From Pseudorhodoferax sp047601025 (GTDB lineage: Bacteria > Pseudomonadota > Gammaproteobacteria > Burkholderiales > Burkholderiaceae_C), in contig NZ_JASGJZ010000001.1 of NCBI RefSeq assembly GCF_047601025.1, positions 2,480,001-2,544,000 on the forward strand: a DNA stretch of 64,000 nt. The letters run 5' to 3'. This document shows positions 33,755-43,933 of this stretch, one piece after another. A model generated the notes under the pieces. The model was not told where the DNA came from. It saw nothing but the letters and a program-made list of their open reading frames with translations, and ran no database searches. Position numbers and translations under genes: made by a program. Each line of letters starts with the position of its first letter. Position 1 is the first letter of the stretch.

Positions 33755-35611
33755 GAACCCCGGCGAACGCCTCCGTTTCCGTGCCGCACGGCGCCTGCTC
33801 GCCGCCCTCGCGGCGCTGGCGCTGATGGCCGCCAGCGCCTGGCTGGCCTACGGCGCCGGGGAGGACGCGGGCGTGGAGCAGCTGCAGGCCGAGGCCAACC
33901 ACCGGCTGGACCTGTTCGCCTCGGCCGTGGAGGGCATGGTCAAGCGCTCCGAGCACGTGCCGGCGACGATCCAGCTCAACCCCGAGGTGCTGGCGCTGCT
34001 GCGCGGGCCGCCCACGCCGGCGCGCGTGGCCGCGGCCGGCACCTACCTGCGCCGGCTGAACGCGCATGTCGGCAGCCTGGCCGCGTTCATGCTGAACGAC
34101 CGCGGCGTGGTGGTGGCGTCCAGCAACGACAGCCATCCGGACGACAGCCGCCTGGGCACCGACGTGTCGTTCCGCCCGTACTTCCTGGAGGCGCTGTCGG
34201 GCCGCGTCGGCCGGCATTTCGCGATCGGCGTGGACGGCAGGACGCCCGGCTACTTCGTCTCGCATCCGATCCGCGACGGTGCGCAGGTGGTCGGCGTGGC
34301 GGCCATCAAGATCAGCCTGCAGCCGATCGACCAGACCTGGGCCATGGTCGGCGCGCCGGCGCTGCTGGCCGACGCCAACGGCGTCGTGATCCATTCCTCG
34401 CGCCCGGACTGGCGCTACAGCGCGCTGGTGCCGCTGACGCTGGAGCAGCGCGTGGACCACCAGCTCACGCGGCTGTACGACGACGTGCGCATCGCGCAGT
34501 TCCCGCTGTCGCCGCGGCTGAACCCGGCGCGCGAGCGCCAGCGGCTGGACGACCAGCTGATCCTGACGCGCCCGCTGGACGGCATGGACTGGCGCGTGAT
34601 GCTGTTCCTGGACCTGCAGGCGGTGCGCCACGCCGCGCGCATGCAGGCCGCCATGGCCGCGGTGGCGGCGGCCTTCGTGGCGCTGCTGCTGCTGGTGCTG
34701 GCGCAGGCGCGCCGCATCCAGCGCCAGCGCCGGGAGGCGCGGCGCATGCTGGAGAGCGCCAACGCCGCGCTGGAATCGAAGGTGCACGCCCGCACGCAGG
34801 ACCTGCTCGACGCCAATGCGCGGCTGACCCGCGAGGTGCGCGAGCGCGAGCAGGCCGAGCAGTCGCTGCGCGCCGCGCAGAACGAGCTGGTGCAGGCCGC
34901 CAAGATGGCCGTGATGGGGCAGCTGGCCGCCGGCATCACGCACGAGCTGACGCAGCCGCTGGGCGCGATCCGCACGCTGTCGGGCAACGCCGAGGAATTC
35001 CTGCGCCGCGGCCAGATGGAGCCGCTGGCCGGCAACCTGCAGATCATTGCGCGGCTGGCCGACCAGATGGGCGGCATCATCCAGCCGCTCAAGGCCTTCG
35101 CGCGCAAGTCCGACGCGGTGCTGGGCGCGACCGACATCGGCCAGACCTTCAGCAACGCGCTGTTCCTGTACGGCCTGCGGCTGCGCCGGATGCGGGTGCG
35201 CGTGGACAACGGCTGCCCGCCCGGCGCGGTGTTCGCCTGGTGCGACGCGAACCGGCTCGAGCAGGTGCTGATCAACCTGATCGGCAATGCGCTGGACGCC
35301 ATGGCCGCCACGCCGGAGCCCTGCCTGGGGCTGCGCGCCGGCCACTGCGCGGCGCCGGGCGGCGGCGCGCGGCGCACCTGGATCGACGTGGAGGACAACG
35401 GCGCGGGCCTGTCGCCCCGGGCACGCGAGCAGCTGTTCGAACCCTTCTTCACGACCAAGGCGCCCGGCGCCGGCCTGGGGCTGGGCTTGGTCATCTCGCG
35501 CGACATCGTGCGCGGCTTCGGCGGCGACATCCAGGCGCGCGACCGGCCCGGCGGCGGCACCGTGTTCCGCGTCCTGATCCCGGCCGAGGCGCCATCCACA
35601 GCGACACCGAC

Positions 35612-35615
<4 letters not shown>
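33753..35615 (+). CDS. DctB-type sensor histidine kinase
   Basis: About 620 residues: a transmembrane helix (LLAALAALALMAASAWLAY), a periplasmic double-Cache-like sensor (about 40-290) with RPYFLEAL and GYFVSHPIRDG, a second membrane helix (about 295-320), a coiled coil (about 325-380), the H-box GITHELTQPLGAIRTL, and the ATPase domain (NLIGNALDAM, DNGAGL, FEPFFTTK, GLGLGLVIS). It resembles DctB and AauS, sensors of dicarboxylates or acidic amino acids. I took the TTG at 33753; an ATG at 33579 would add an arginine-rich extension encoded by the inverted-repeat segment, which looks unnatural. It overlaps the regulator gene (ATGA). Confidence 0.88.
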
Positions 35616-36949
<1,334 letters not shown>

Positions 36950-37009
36950 GCGGCGGCCCGGCGCCCCCCGCCCGCAGGGGCGAGGCACCGGCCGCTGTGG
37001 ATGCCCCTG

Positions 37010-37033
37010 TATGATTTGAGAATGAGTTCTCAA
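37010..37033 (+). promoter_or_regulatory. -10 element and operator-like dyad before the DUF1624 gene
   Basis: TATGAT (37010-37015) is a fair -10 box, and TTGAGAATGAGTTCTCAA (37016-37033), with perfect 7-base arms, directly follows it, so a bound repressor would block transcription start. The GAGAAT/TTCTC pattern recalls Fur-type boxes but the spacing differs from the classical form. A Fur-family gene lies 2.6 kb away. Confidence 0.45.
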
Positions 37034-37051
37034 TAAAGGGGCGATCCATCC

Positions 37052-38263
37052 ATGACAGAGCTTGCAAGAAACGCTGCCGGCCGCTTGCCGGCGACGCGCA
37101 CGGGCAGTGCCGTGCGCGCGTCCGCCGCCCGCGTCGGCGCCATCGATGCCCTGCGCGGCCTGGTGATCGTGTTCATGCTGCTCGACCACGTGCGCGAGAC
37201 CTTCTTCCTGCACCACCAGGTGCCCGATCCGATGGTGGTGGCCGACACGCCGCCCGACCTGTTCTTCAGCCGGCTGCTCGCGCACCTGTGCGCGCCGGTC
37301 TTCGTGTTCCTGACCGGGCTGTCGGCCTTCCTCTATGGCAGCCGCCACGGCGCGGATGGCCGGGCCGCGGCCGCGGGCTTCCTGTTCAAGCGCGGCCTGT
37401 TCCTGGTGCTGCTGGAGGTCACGGTCGTCAACTTCGCCTGGACCTTCCAGTTCCCGCCGGCCAAGGTGTTCCTGCAGGTGATCTGGGTGATCGGCCTGTC
37501 CATGATGGCGCTGGCGGCGCTGCTGTGGCTGCCGCGCCGCGCGCTGGTCGTGGCGGGCCTGGTGCTGGTGGCGGGCCACAACCTGCTGGACGGGCTGCAC
37601 TTCCCCGCCGGCCATGCGCTGCACGTGCCCTGGGCCGTGCTGCACGACCGCGGCTGGATCGAGGTGTCCGACACGCTGCGGCTGCGCACCTCCTACCCGC
37701 TGCTGCCGTGGATCGGCGTGATCGCGCTCGGCTATGCCGCCGGGCCGTGGTTCGGGCCGGGCGCGGGCGCGGCGCAGCGCCAGCGCCGCCTGCTCGCCTG
37801 GGGCATCGGCCTGCTCGCGGGCTTCGTGCTGCTGCGGGCCCTGAACGTGTACGGCGACAAGCCCTGGGCCGCCGGCGAGACGGCGCTGCGGACGCTGATG
37901 GGCTTCGTCAACATCACCAAGTACCCGCCCTCGCTGCTGTTCATCGCGCTCACGCTGGGCATCGGCCTGCTGGTGCTGCGGGCCTTCGACCGCCGGCCCG
38001 ATGCCGCCTGGCTGCGGCCGCTGGCGGTGTTCGGCGCCGCGCCCATGTTCTTCTACGTGCTGCACCTGTACGTGCTGAAGTTCCTGTACCTGGCGGCGCA
38101 GGCGGTCAGGGGCAACAACCAGGGCGACTACTTCGGCTTCGACGGCATGGGGGCGGTGTGGCTGTGCACGGTGGCACTGGCGGTGGCGCTGTATCCGGTG
38201 GTCAAGGCCTTCGCGGCCTTCAAGGCGCGGCGCCGCGACCTGGCATGGCTGAAGTACCTGTGA
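37052..38263 (+). CDS. DUF1624 (heparan-alpha-glucosaminide N-acetyltransferase-like) membrane protein
   Basis: A 403-residue inner-membrane protein with about ten predicted hydrophobic segments. The signature RVGAIDALRGLVIVFMLLDHVRETFF near residue 30 is the start of the DUF1624/YeiB-like acyltransferase fold. Members probably move acyl groups across the membrane, but this one's substrate is unknown. The next gene, an outer-membrane porin, begins 11 bases after its stop. The dyad at 37016 may control both. Confidence 0.82.
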   Translation: MTELARNAAGRLPATRTGSAVRASAARVGAIDALRGLVIVFMLLDHVRETFFLHHQVPDPMVVADTPPDLFFSRLLAHLCAPVFVFLTGLSAFLYGSRHGADGRAAAAGFLFKRGLFLVLLEVTVVNFAWTFQFPPAKVFLQVIWVIGLSMMALAALLWLPRRALVVAGLVLVAGHNLLDGLHFPAGHALHVPWAVLHDRGWIEVSDTLRLRTSYPLLPWIGVIALGYAAGPWFGPGAGAAQRQRRLLAWGIGLLAGFVLLRALNVYGDKPWAAGETALRTLMGFVNITKYPPSLLFIALTLGIGLLVLRAFDRRPDAAWLRPLAVFGAAPMFFYVLHLYVLKFLYLAAQAVRGNNQGDYFGFDGMGAVWLCTVALAVALYPVVKAFAAFKARRRDLAWLKYL

Positions 38264-38274
38264 AGGGCGCCGGC

Positions 38275-39645
38275 ATGCCGGATCGCCGTCCGGGCCGATC
38301 GTCGCCGCGCCGCTGGCTGGCGCTGGCCCCTTTCCTCCTGGGGGGCGGTGCCGCCTGGGGGGCCGATGGCGCCGAGGCGCAGGCCGGCGGCCTGCTCGAG
38401 GACACGCGCTGGGGTTTGCTCAACCGCAGCGTGTTCGAGCGGCGCAGCTACACCCACGGCGACCGCAGCAACGGCGGGCGCAACGCCGTGCTGCCGCGCG
38501 CCCAGCGCAGCGACTACGCGCAGGAGTGGGGCTACGGGCTGATGGGCACGCTCGAATCCGGCTTCACCCGCGGCCCGGTGGGCTTCGGCGTCGACGCCCA
38601 CCTGTTCCTGGCCTGGAATCTGGACGGCGACGACTACCGCGTCGGCAAGATCCGCATGCTGCCGCTGGACGCCGAAGGCCATGCGCAGGACGGGATCGCC
38701 CGCGGCGGCGCTGCCCTCAAGGCGCGCGTGGGCGCCACCGTGCTGCATGTCGGCGAGCAGCGGACGAAGAGCCCGGTGTTCAGCTCCTCGGACAGCCGGC
38801 TGCTGCCCGAGACCATGCGCGGCTGGCAGGTCGTCAGCCGCGACATCCCGGGCGTGATGTTGCACGCCGGCCGCTTCACCGGCTCCACCGACCGCCATGC
38901 GCGTTCGACCGACAACCCGCTCATCGTCAACTACCTCGACCCGCGCACGCCGCGCGGCGATGCCTTCGCATTCGCGGGCGGCACCTGGCAGGCCCGGCCC
39001 ACGCTGTCGCTGTCGGCCTACCTGGGCCGGCTGAAGGACACCTGGTCCACGCAATACCTCGGGTCGTCCTACACGCTGCCGCTGGAGGGCAAGCGCGCCC
39101 TGGGGCTGGACCTGCAGTTCTACCGCAGCCGCGACACCGGCCGTGCGCTGGCCGGTCCCGTCGACACCACCACGGCCAGCCTGCTGGGCAGCTGGCGCGC
39201 CGGGGCGCACAAGGTGGGGCTGGGCTGGCAGAAGGTGAACGGCGACACGCCCTTCGACTACGTGAGCCGCGGCGCCATCTGGCTGGGCAACGCGGCCCAG
39301 CTGTCGGACTTCAACGCGCCCCACGAACAGTCGTGGCAGCTGCGCTACGAGCTGGACGGCGCCGCCCTGGGCGTGCCGGGGCTCGGCCTGGGCGTGGCCT
39401 ACCTGCGCGGCAGCGGCACCGACGGCCGCCATGTGCCGCAGGGCGGGGGCTACGCGTGGCTGGGCTACGGCCAGGGCGGCCGCCACTGGGAGCGCGACCT
39501 CTGGCTGCGCCATGCGGTGCAGGGCGGCCGCGCCAAGGGACTGTCCTTCCTGCTGCGCTACGGCGTGCACCGTGCCAATGCCGCCCAGGCCGAACTGAAC
39601 ACGCGGCAGCTGCGCCTTGCCGTGGAGTACCCGTTGAGCCGCTGA
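38275..39645 (+). CDS. OprD-family outer-membrane porin
   Basis: About 456 residues. An N-terminal signal peptide (WLALAPFLLGGGAAWG) is followed by a long beta-barrel pattern. The OprD-type features include LLNRSVFERRSY, GVDAHLFLAWNLD and SPVFSSSDSRLLPETMRGWQV. The C-terminus is AVEYPLSR. OprD-type porins admit amino acids, peptides or carboxylates. The ATG at 38275 is chosen; another at 38245 overlaps the previous gene. Probably cotranscribed with the DUF1624 gene. Confidence 0.85.
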   Translation: MPDRRPGRSSPRRWLALAPFLLGGGAAWGADGAEAQAGGLLEDTRWGLLNRSVFERRSYTHGDRSNGGRNAVLPRAQRSDYAQEWGYGLMGTLESGFTRGPVGFGVDAHLFLAWNLDGDDYRVGKIRMLPLDAEGHAQDGIARGGAALKARVGATVLHVGEQRTKSPVFSSSDSRLLPETMRGWQVVSRDIPGVMLHAGRFTGSTDRHARSTDNPLIVNYLDPRTPRGDAFAFAGGTWQARPTLSLSAYLGRLKDTWSTQYLGSSYTLPLEGKRALGLDLQFYRSRDTGRALAGPVDTTTASLLGSWRAGAHKVGLGWQKVNGDTPFDYVSRGAIWLGNAAQLSDFNAPHEQSWQLRYELDGAALGVPGLGLGVAYLRGSGTDGRHVPQGGGYAWLGYGQGGRHWERDLWLRHAVQGGRAKGLSFLLRYGVHRANAAQAELNTRQLRLAVEYPLSR

Positions 39646-39679
39646 GAACGGCGCCCGGGCCCGCGGCGCGCGGACGTCG

Positions 39680-40102
39680 TCAGGCCCGAGGGGGCAGGGT
39701 GGGTTGCCGGCCGGCCCCCGGCCCGGCGGCGGTGTGCCGGCAGTCGCTGCACGCGCCGTACAGCGTCAGCTCGTGGGATTCCACGGTGAAGCCGCGGGGC
39801 GCCATCTTGCGCATGTCGCCCGGGCAGGCGTGCACGTCGAAGACGCGATTGCAGGCGGTGCAGTGGAAATGGTGGTGGTGCCGGTGGCTCACCAGCTCGT
39901 AGCGCGGCGGCTCGCCCGGCAGCTCCACCGGCTGGATCTCCCCGGCCTCCACCAGCTGCTTGAGATTGCGGTAGACCGTCGCCAGGCCCAGGGCCGGCAC
40001 CGCGCACTGGGCGGCCACGAGGATCTCCGTGGGAAGTAGTGGCCGGGCGGCCGTTTCCATCACCGCACGGATCGCATGGCGTTGGCGGGTCGCGCGTTCC
40101 AT
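39680..40102 (-). CDS. Fur-family metal-responsive repressor
   Basis: A 140-residue Fur/Zur-type protein: a winged-helix DNA-binding part (RHAIRAVMETAARPLLPTEIL, LATVYRNLKQLVEAGEI), the metal-rich hinge SHRHHHHFHC, and two CxxC pairs (CTAC, CSDC) for structural zinc. It would repress metal-uptake genes when the metal is bound; whether iron or zinc cannot be told. The start at 40102 agrees with the family's length. Convergent with the porin gene. Confidence 0.88.
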   Translation of the reverse strand: MERATRQRHAIRAVMETAARPLLPTEILVAAQCAVPALGLATVYRNLKQLVEAGEIQPVELPGEPPRYELVSHRHHHHFHCTACNRVFDVHACPGDMRKMAPRGFTVESHELTLYGACSDCRHTAAGPGAGRQPTLPPRA

Positions 40103-40173
40103 GCGCCGGATTGTGGCAGTCCGGGCGAGGCCCGCGTCGCGGGCATCCGGCCGCGTCGCGTCCGCGCGGCGCG

Positions 40174-40217
40174 ACGGAATCCCGTCCGCCCGGCCGTCCG
40201 CGCGCGCGGCTTTCCGT
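40174..40217 (+). promoter_or_regulatory. Paired dyads, proposed upstream activator sites (second copy)
   Basis: ACGGAATCCCGT (40174-40185) and GCGGCTTTCCGT (40206-40217) resemble the pair at 32482 and have nearly the same spacing (centres 32 bp apart). Three of the four sites continue with CCG. The nearer one is about 95 bp above the -24 element. Confidence 0.55.
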
Positions 40218-40304
40218 CCGCGCCGGCGGCGCGTCGGACGCATGCGCGGCGCGAGAGCGTTGAAAACCATGCATTTATTCCTTGCCGTGGTGGCCCGGGC
40301 GTGC

Positions 40305-40320
40305 TGGCACATGGCTTGCG
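40305..40320 (+). promoter_or_regulatory. Sigma-54 promoter of the M20 peptidase gene
   Basis: TGGCACATGGCTTGCG contains the exact TGGCAC, five bases, TTGC arrangement with 10 bases between the invariant GG and GC. The start codon is 113 bases downstream, leaving a leader of about 100 bases. Confidence 0.75.
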
Positions 40321-40432
40321 AAATGGCGCGCGTCATCGCGTGCTCGCACGCTCTGGCGCATGGGCCGCAGGGCCCCGGCATGGCCGGCCCCGCGGCATCC
40401 CCCACGCAGAGGATTCGACTGGAGGGCCTTTC

Positions 40433-42169
40433 ATGGCGAAGCATTTCAGACCTGGTGTGCTGGCCTGCGCGGCGGCGCTGTTCGTCGCCGGCTGTGGCGG
40501 TGGCGGCGGCGACGATCCGCAGGAGCCGATCACGCCGCCGCCGCCGACCAATCCCAACGTGCCGTCCGTCTCGCCCGCGGTGCAGGCGGCGGCCACCAAG
40601 ATCGCGGGCGACGCCCGGATCGCGGCCATGCTGCAGGAGCTGCGCACGCCCGAGAGCGCGAAGGCGCGGTTCAACCAGCACATGGAGCTGGTGCGCATCG
40701 CCTCGCCGTCGCGCTACGAGTACCGCATGGCGGCCGAGGTGCACCGCCGGATGGTCAACGAATGGGGCTTCCTGCCCGGCGAGGTGAAGACGCGCGCGGA
40801 CGGCTACCTGGACGGCTCGGACGTGCAGGTCGTCGACGGCCTGCCGGTCTACAACGCCTGCGTCGAGATCAAGGGCTCGTATTCCTCCACGCCCGGCGCG
40901 CAGCACTACAAGGGCCAGTACCCGAAGGTGCTGCTGGAGTCGCACATCGACGTGGTCAACCCCGAGGTGCTGCCGCCGGACAGCAACCCATTCCAGCCGA
41001 TCAAGCTGCAGCCGGCCACGCTGCCCGTGGTCTCGCTGCCTTCGGAGCTCGCCGCGATCGTGGACGAGCTGGCCTTCGACGCCGCCGGCCGCATCGTCGA
41101 GGACACCAACTACGGCGTGGCCAGCCGCTGGTTCGAGAACGCGCAGGCGGCCGCGCAGGGCGGCGGGGTGCGCATCTACGTGCCGGGCTACAACGACGCC
41201 ATGGGCAACACCTCGGGCGTGCTGACGCTGGCGCACATGATGAAGAAGCACGGCATCCGGCCGGTCTACGACGTCTGGCTCTGCGGCACGGCCGGCGAGG
41301 AGGGCAAGGGCAACCTGGCCGGCATGAAGCAGCTGTACGGCTACGACCAGAACCTGGGCACCGGGACCAATCCGCTGAACTTCGTCGCCAACTTCGGCAA
41401 CGAGGGCGGCGGCACGATCAACTTCCTGGGCAGCTACCGCTTCGAGATGAAGTACAAGGCGCCGGCCGCGCCGGGGGCGACTCCGCCGAGCGCGCTGGAG
41501 GCGATGGCCGCCTCCATCGCGAAGATCGCCGACGTGAAGTCGCCGTCCGAGCTGCGCGAGGGCGCGCCGCGCACGACCTACACCGTGGGGCAGGCCAGCT
41601 GCGAGGACCCGGCCGCCGGCAGCGCGGTGGTGCCGAGCTGCACGATCCTGGTCGACATGCGTTCGCCGCGCACCGAGACGCTGGACGAGATCCGCGCCGT
41701 CATCGAGCCGCTGTTTCAGGCCGGCGTGAGCGAGGAGAACGCGCGCTACGGCCTGGCCGACGGCAGCGCCCAGGCGGTGACGATGGAGCTGGTGTGGTTC
41801 GGCCTGCGGCCGGCCCACGTGAACGAGAACGTCAGCGACGTGGCGATCCAGGCCGGCTGGCAGGCGGCGGAGGTGGTCGGCGTGGACAAGCGCACCGCGC
41901 TCGGCACCGACGCGGGCAGCCTGAACGACAACGTTCCCGCGGCCATCGGCGTGCCCACCTACAACTGGTCGCTGGCCTCGACCGCGGGCAGCGGCGGCAC
42001 CCATGCGTTCTGGGAATGGGGCACGCGCGGCAACCCGGAGCAGGAGGTGCTGCGCCTGCAGCGCGCGCTGACGGCGGCGCTGATCGCCGCCGGCTTCCAT
42101 GCCGCCGACGGCACGGTGGTCGCGCCGGCAGCCGAGCCGATGGGCAAGCGCACCGCGCAAGTCGAGTGA
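40433..42169 (+). CDS. M20-family metallopeptidase lipoprotein
   Basis: A 578-residue exported peptidase. The signal ends in a lipobox (LFVAGCGGGGG), so Cys20 is probably lipidated. Zinc ligands of the M20 family can be placed: LLESHIDVV, YNDAMGNTSG, GTAGEEGKGN (with the catalytic Glu) and a late THAFWEW. A lid segment lies between (YRFEMKYKAPA to VDMRSPRT) but lacks the usual GGHS motif. M20 enzymes cut small peptides, glutamate conjugates or amides. CTGGAGGG precedes the ATG. A sigma-54 promoter and activator sites precede it, and a separate lid-domain gene follows 16 bases later. Confidence 0.88.
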   Translation: MAKHFRPGVLACAAALFVAGCGGGGGDDPQEPITPPPPTNPNVPSVSPAVQAAATKIAGDARIAAMLQELRTPESAKARFNQHMELVRIASPSRYEYRMAAEVHRRMVNEWGFLPGEVKTRADGYLDGSDVQVVDGLPVYNACVEIKGSYSSTPGAQHYKGQYPKVLLESHIDVVNPEVLPPDSNPFQPIKLQPATLPVVSLPSELAAIVDELAFDAAGRIVEDTNYGVASRWFENAQAAAQGGGVRIYVPGYNDAMGNTSGVLTLAHMMKKHGIRPVYDVWLCGTAGEEGKGNLAGMKQLYGYDQNLGTGTNPLNFVANFGNEGGGTINFLGSYRFEMKYKAPAAPGATPPSALEAMAASIAKIADVKSPSELREGAPRTTYTVGQASCEDPAAGSAVVPSCTILVDMRSPRTETLDEIRAVIEPLFQAGVSEENARYGLADGSAQAVTMELVWFGLRPAHVNENVSDVAIQAGWQAAEVVGVDKRTALGTDAGSLNDNVPAAIGVPTYNWSLASTAGSGGTHAFWEWGTRGNPEQEVLRLQRALTAALIAAGFHAADGTVVAPAAEPMGKRTAQVE

Positions 42170-42185
42170 ACAAGGAGCACATGCG

Positions 42186-42626
42186 ATGAACAAGACGATC
42201 GGATCCCTCCTGTGCCTGGCCGCCCTGGGCCTGGCTGGCCTGCCGGCCGCGGCCGAGCCCAACCCTCCCAGCCTGCTGGTGGAATTCCAGGGGCCGGGCG
42301 GGCACAGCAACGGCAACTACGGCCGCACCAGCGCGCTGCACGCCGCCGGGCGCGCGGTGGTCCAGCTCAAGCAGCTGCTGCCCGCGGGCAGCTACGCGGT
42401 GCGCGGCCTGGGCGGCGGCAACTCGGTCAACAGCATCGCCAGCGACGGCCGCTTCGAGGTCACGCTGACGGCGGCCGACGCCACGGCCTACAACGCGCTG
42501 GCCGCCCAGGTCGCCGCGGCGGCCAAGGCCGGCGCGGACGCCGAGAACGCGTTCCGCAACGTGCGCGAAGGCGACCTGACCGCGGGCGCGCCGGCCACCA
42601 TCCGCTACACGGTCACGCCGCGCTGA
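42186..42626 (+). CDS. Secreted stand-alone M20 lid (dimerisation)-domain protein
   Basis: A 146-residue secreted protein with signal peptide MNKTIGSLLCLAALGLAGLPAAA. The mature part reads like an isolated M20 dimerisation domain: VEFQGPGGHSNGNYG, then SALHAAGRAVVQLKQL, GLGGGNSVNSIAS, and RFEVTLTAAD, as in the lid of M20 enzymes but with no catalytic domain. AAGGAG is 9 bases before the ATG. It follows the M20 lipoprotein directly and is surely cotranscribed. It may pair with that peptidase, whose own lid lacks GGHS. No known family of this exact form comes to mind. Confidence 0.75.
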   Translation: MNKTIGSLLCLAALGLAGLPAAAEPNPPSLLVEFQGPGGHSNGNYGRTSALHAAGRAVVQLKQLLPAGSYAVRGLGGGNSVNSIASDGRFEVTLTAADATAYNALAAQVAAAAKAGADAENAFRNVREGDLTAGAPATIRYTVTPR

Positions 42627-42646
42627 CGGGGCTGGCCCGCGTGGGA

Positions 42647-42670
42647 AGGGCCGGGAGCGATCCCGGCCCT
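42647..42670. terminator. Hairpin terminator between convergent genes
   Basis: AGGGCCGGGA and TCCCGGCCCT pair perfectly (10 bp) around GCGA, between the convergent lid-protein and ftsY genes. No T tract follows, so termination may be weak or Rho-aided. Confidence 0.5.
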
Positions 42671-42704
42671 GCGCGTTCGCGTGTGCGCGTGTCGCGCGGC
42701 GCCG

Positions 42705-43904
42705 CTATCCCAGCAGCGCCTGCGCGAACTCCCGGGCGTCGAAGGTCTCCAGGTCCTCCAGCTTCTCGCCCACGCCGATGAAGTAGACCGGCACCGGCCG
42801 CTCCTGCGCGATCGCGCACAGCACGCCGCCCTTGGCGGTGCCGTCCAGCTTGGTCACGACCAGGCCGGTCAGCCCGATGGCGTCGTCGAAGGCCTTGACC
42901 TGGGCCAGCGCGTTCTGGCCGGTGTTGCCGTCGATCACCAGCAGCACTTCGTGCGGCGCGCTGGCGTCGGCCTTGGCGATCACGCGGCGGATCTTCTTGA
43001 GCTCCTCCATCAGGTGCAGCTGCGTCGGCAGGCGGCCGGCGGTGTCGACCAGCACCACGTCCTTGCCGCGCGCGCGGCCGGCGTTGACGGCGTCGAAGCA
43101 CACGGCGGCCGGGTCGCCGCCCTGCTGGGTGACGATCTCCACGAGGTTGCGGTCGGCCCAGACCGCCAGCTGCTCGCGCGCGGCGGCGCGGAAGGTGTCG
43201 GCCGCCGCCAGCAGCACCTTGGCCTGGTGGTCCGCCAGGTGGCGCGTGAGCTTGCCGATCGAGGTGGTCTTGCCGGCGCCGTTGACGCCGGCGACCATGA
43301 CCACGGTGGGCTGGTGCTCGCCGATCACCAGCGGCTTTTCCAGCGGGCGCAGCATGCCGGCGACGGCTTCCACCAGCAGCGCCTTCACGGCGGCCGGGTC
43401 GGTCGCCCGGGCGTCCTTGACGCGGCGGCGCAGGTCGGCCAGCAGCGCGGTCGTGGCCTTCACGCCGGCGTCGGCCAGCAGCAGGGCTTCCTCCAGCTCC
43501 TCGTAGAGCTGCTCGTCGATCCGGGTGCCGGTGAAGACGGTGGTGAGGCTGCTGCCGGTCTTGCGCAGGCCCTGCCGGAGCCGGTCCATCCAGCCCTGGC
43601 GCGGCGGGCGCTCGGCCAGCACGGCGGGCACCGCCGGTTCGGGGGCCTCGTCCGGCGCGGTCTCCGCGGTGGGGGCGGCGGCGATGGCGGCAGGGGCGGG
43701 TGGCGGCGCCGCGGGCTCCGGCGCAGGTGCGGGTTCTGGTGCGGGTTCCGGCGCGGGCACCGGCTCCGCGGCCGGCTTGCCGCCGAACGGGTTGCGCAGC
43801 CAGCCCCGCCCGGAACGCGCGGGGGCCTCGGCCGCCGGCGCGTCCACCGGCGGGGCCGGCGGCTCGACCGGAGATGCCGGCTTCTTCTTGAAGAAAGTGA
43901 ACAT
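42705..43904 (-). CDS. ftsY: Signal recognition particle receptor FtsY
   Basis: The 399-residue GTPase brings ribosomes with nascent membrane proteins to the translocon. It begins MFTFFKKK, has a long Ala/Pro/Glu-rich A region (about 10-100), the N domain, and the G domain with GVNGAGKTTSIGKL, DTFRAAAREQL, DTAGRLPT, TKLDGTAKGG. Divergent from the M16 peptidase gene with only 29 bases between starts, so both promoters must be packed there or overlap coding sequence. Confidence 0.96.
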   Translation of the reverse strand: MFTFFKKKPASPVEPPAPPVDAPAAEAPARSGRGWLRNPFGGKPAAEPVPAPEPAPEPAPAPEPAAPPPAPAAIAAAPTAETAPDEAPEPAVPAVLAERPPRQGWMDRLRQGLRKTGSSLTTVFTGTRIDEQLYEELEEALLLADAGVKATTALLADLRRRVKDARATDPAAVKALLVEAVAGMLRPLEKPLVIGEHQPTVVMVAGVNGAGKTTSIGKLTRHLADHQAKVLLAAADTFRAAAREQLAVWADRNLVEIVTQQGGDPAAVCFDAVNAGRARGKDVVLVDTAGRLPTQLHLMEELKKIRRVIAKADASAPHEVLLVIDGNTGQNALAQVKAFDDAIGLTGLVVTKLDGTAKGGVLCAIAQERPVPVYFIGVGEKLEDLETFDAREFAQALLG

Positions 43905-43933
43905 TCGGGGCGTTCTTAGAATCGGACGATTCT

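Larger units (their letters stand above)
40103..40432. other. 330-bp regulatory region before the M20 peptidase gene
   Basis: No gene is present. It holds a pair of dyads at 40174-40217 and a sigma-54 promoter at 40305-40319. The first part must also contain the promoter of the leftward Fur-family gene, which I cannot place. Confidence 0.5.
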
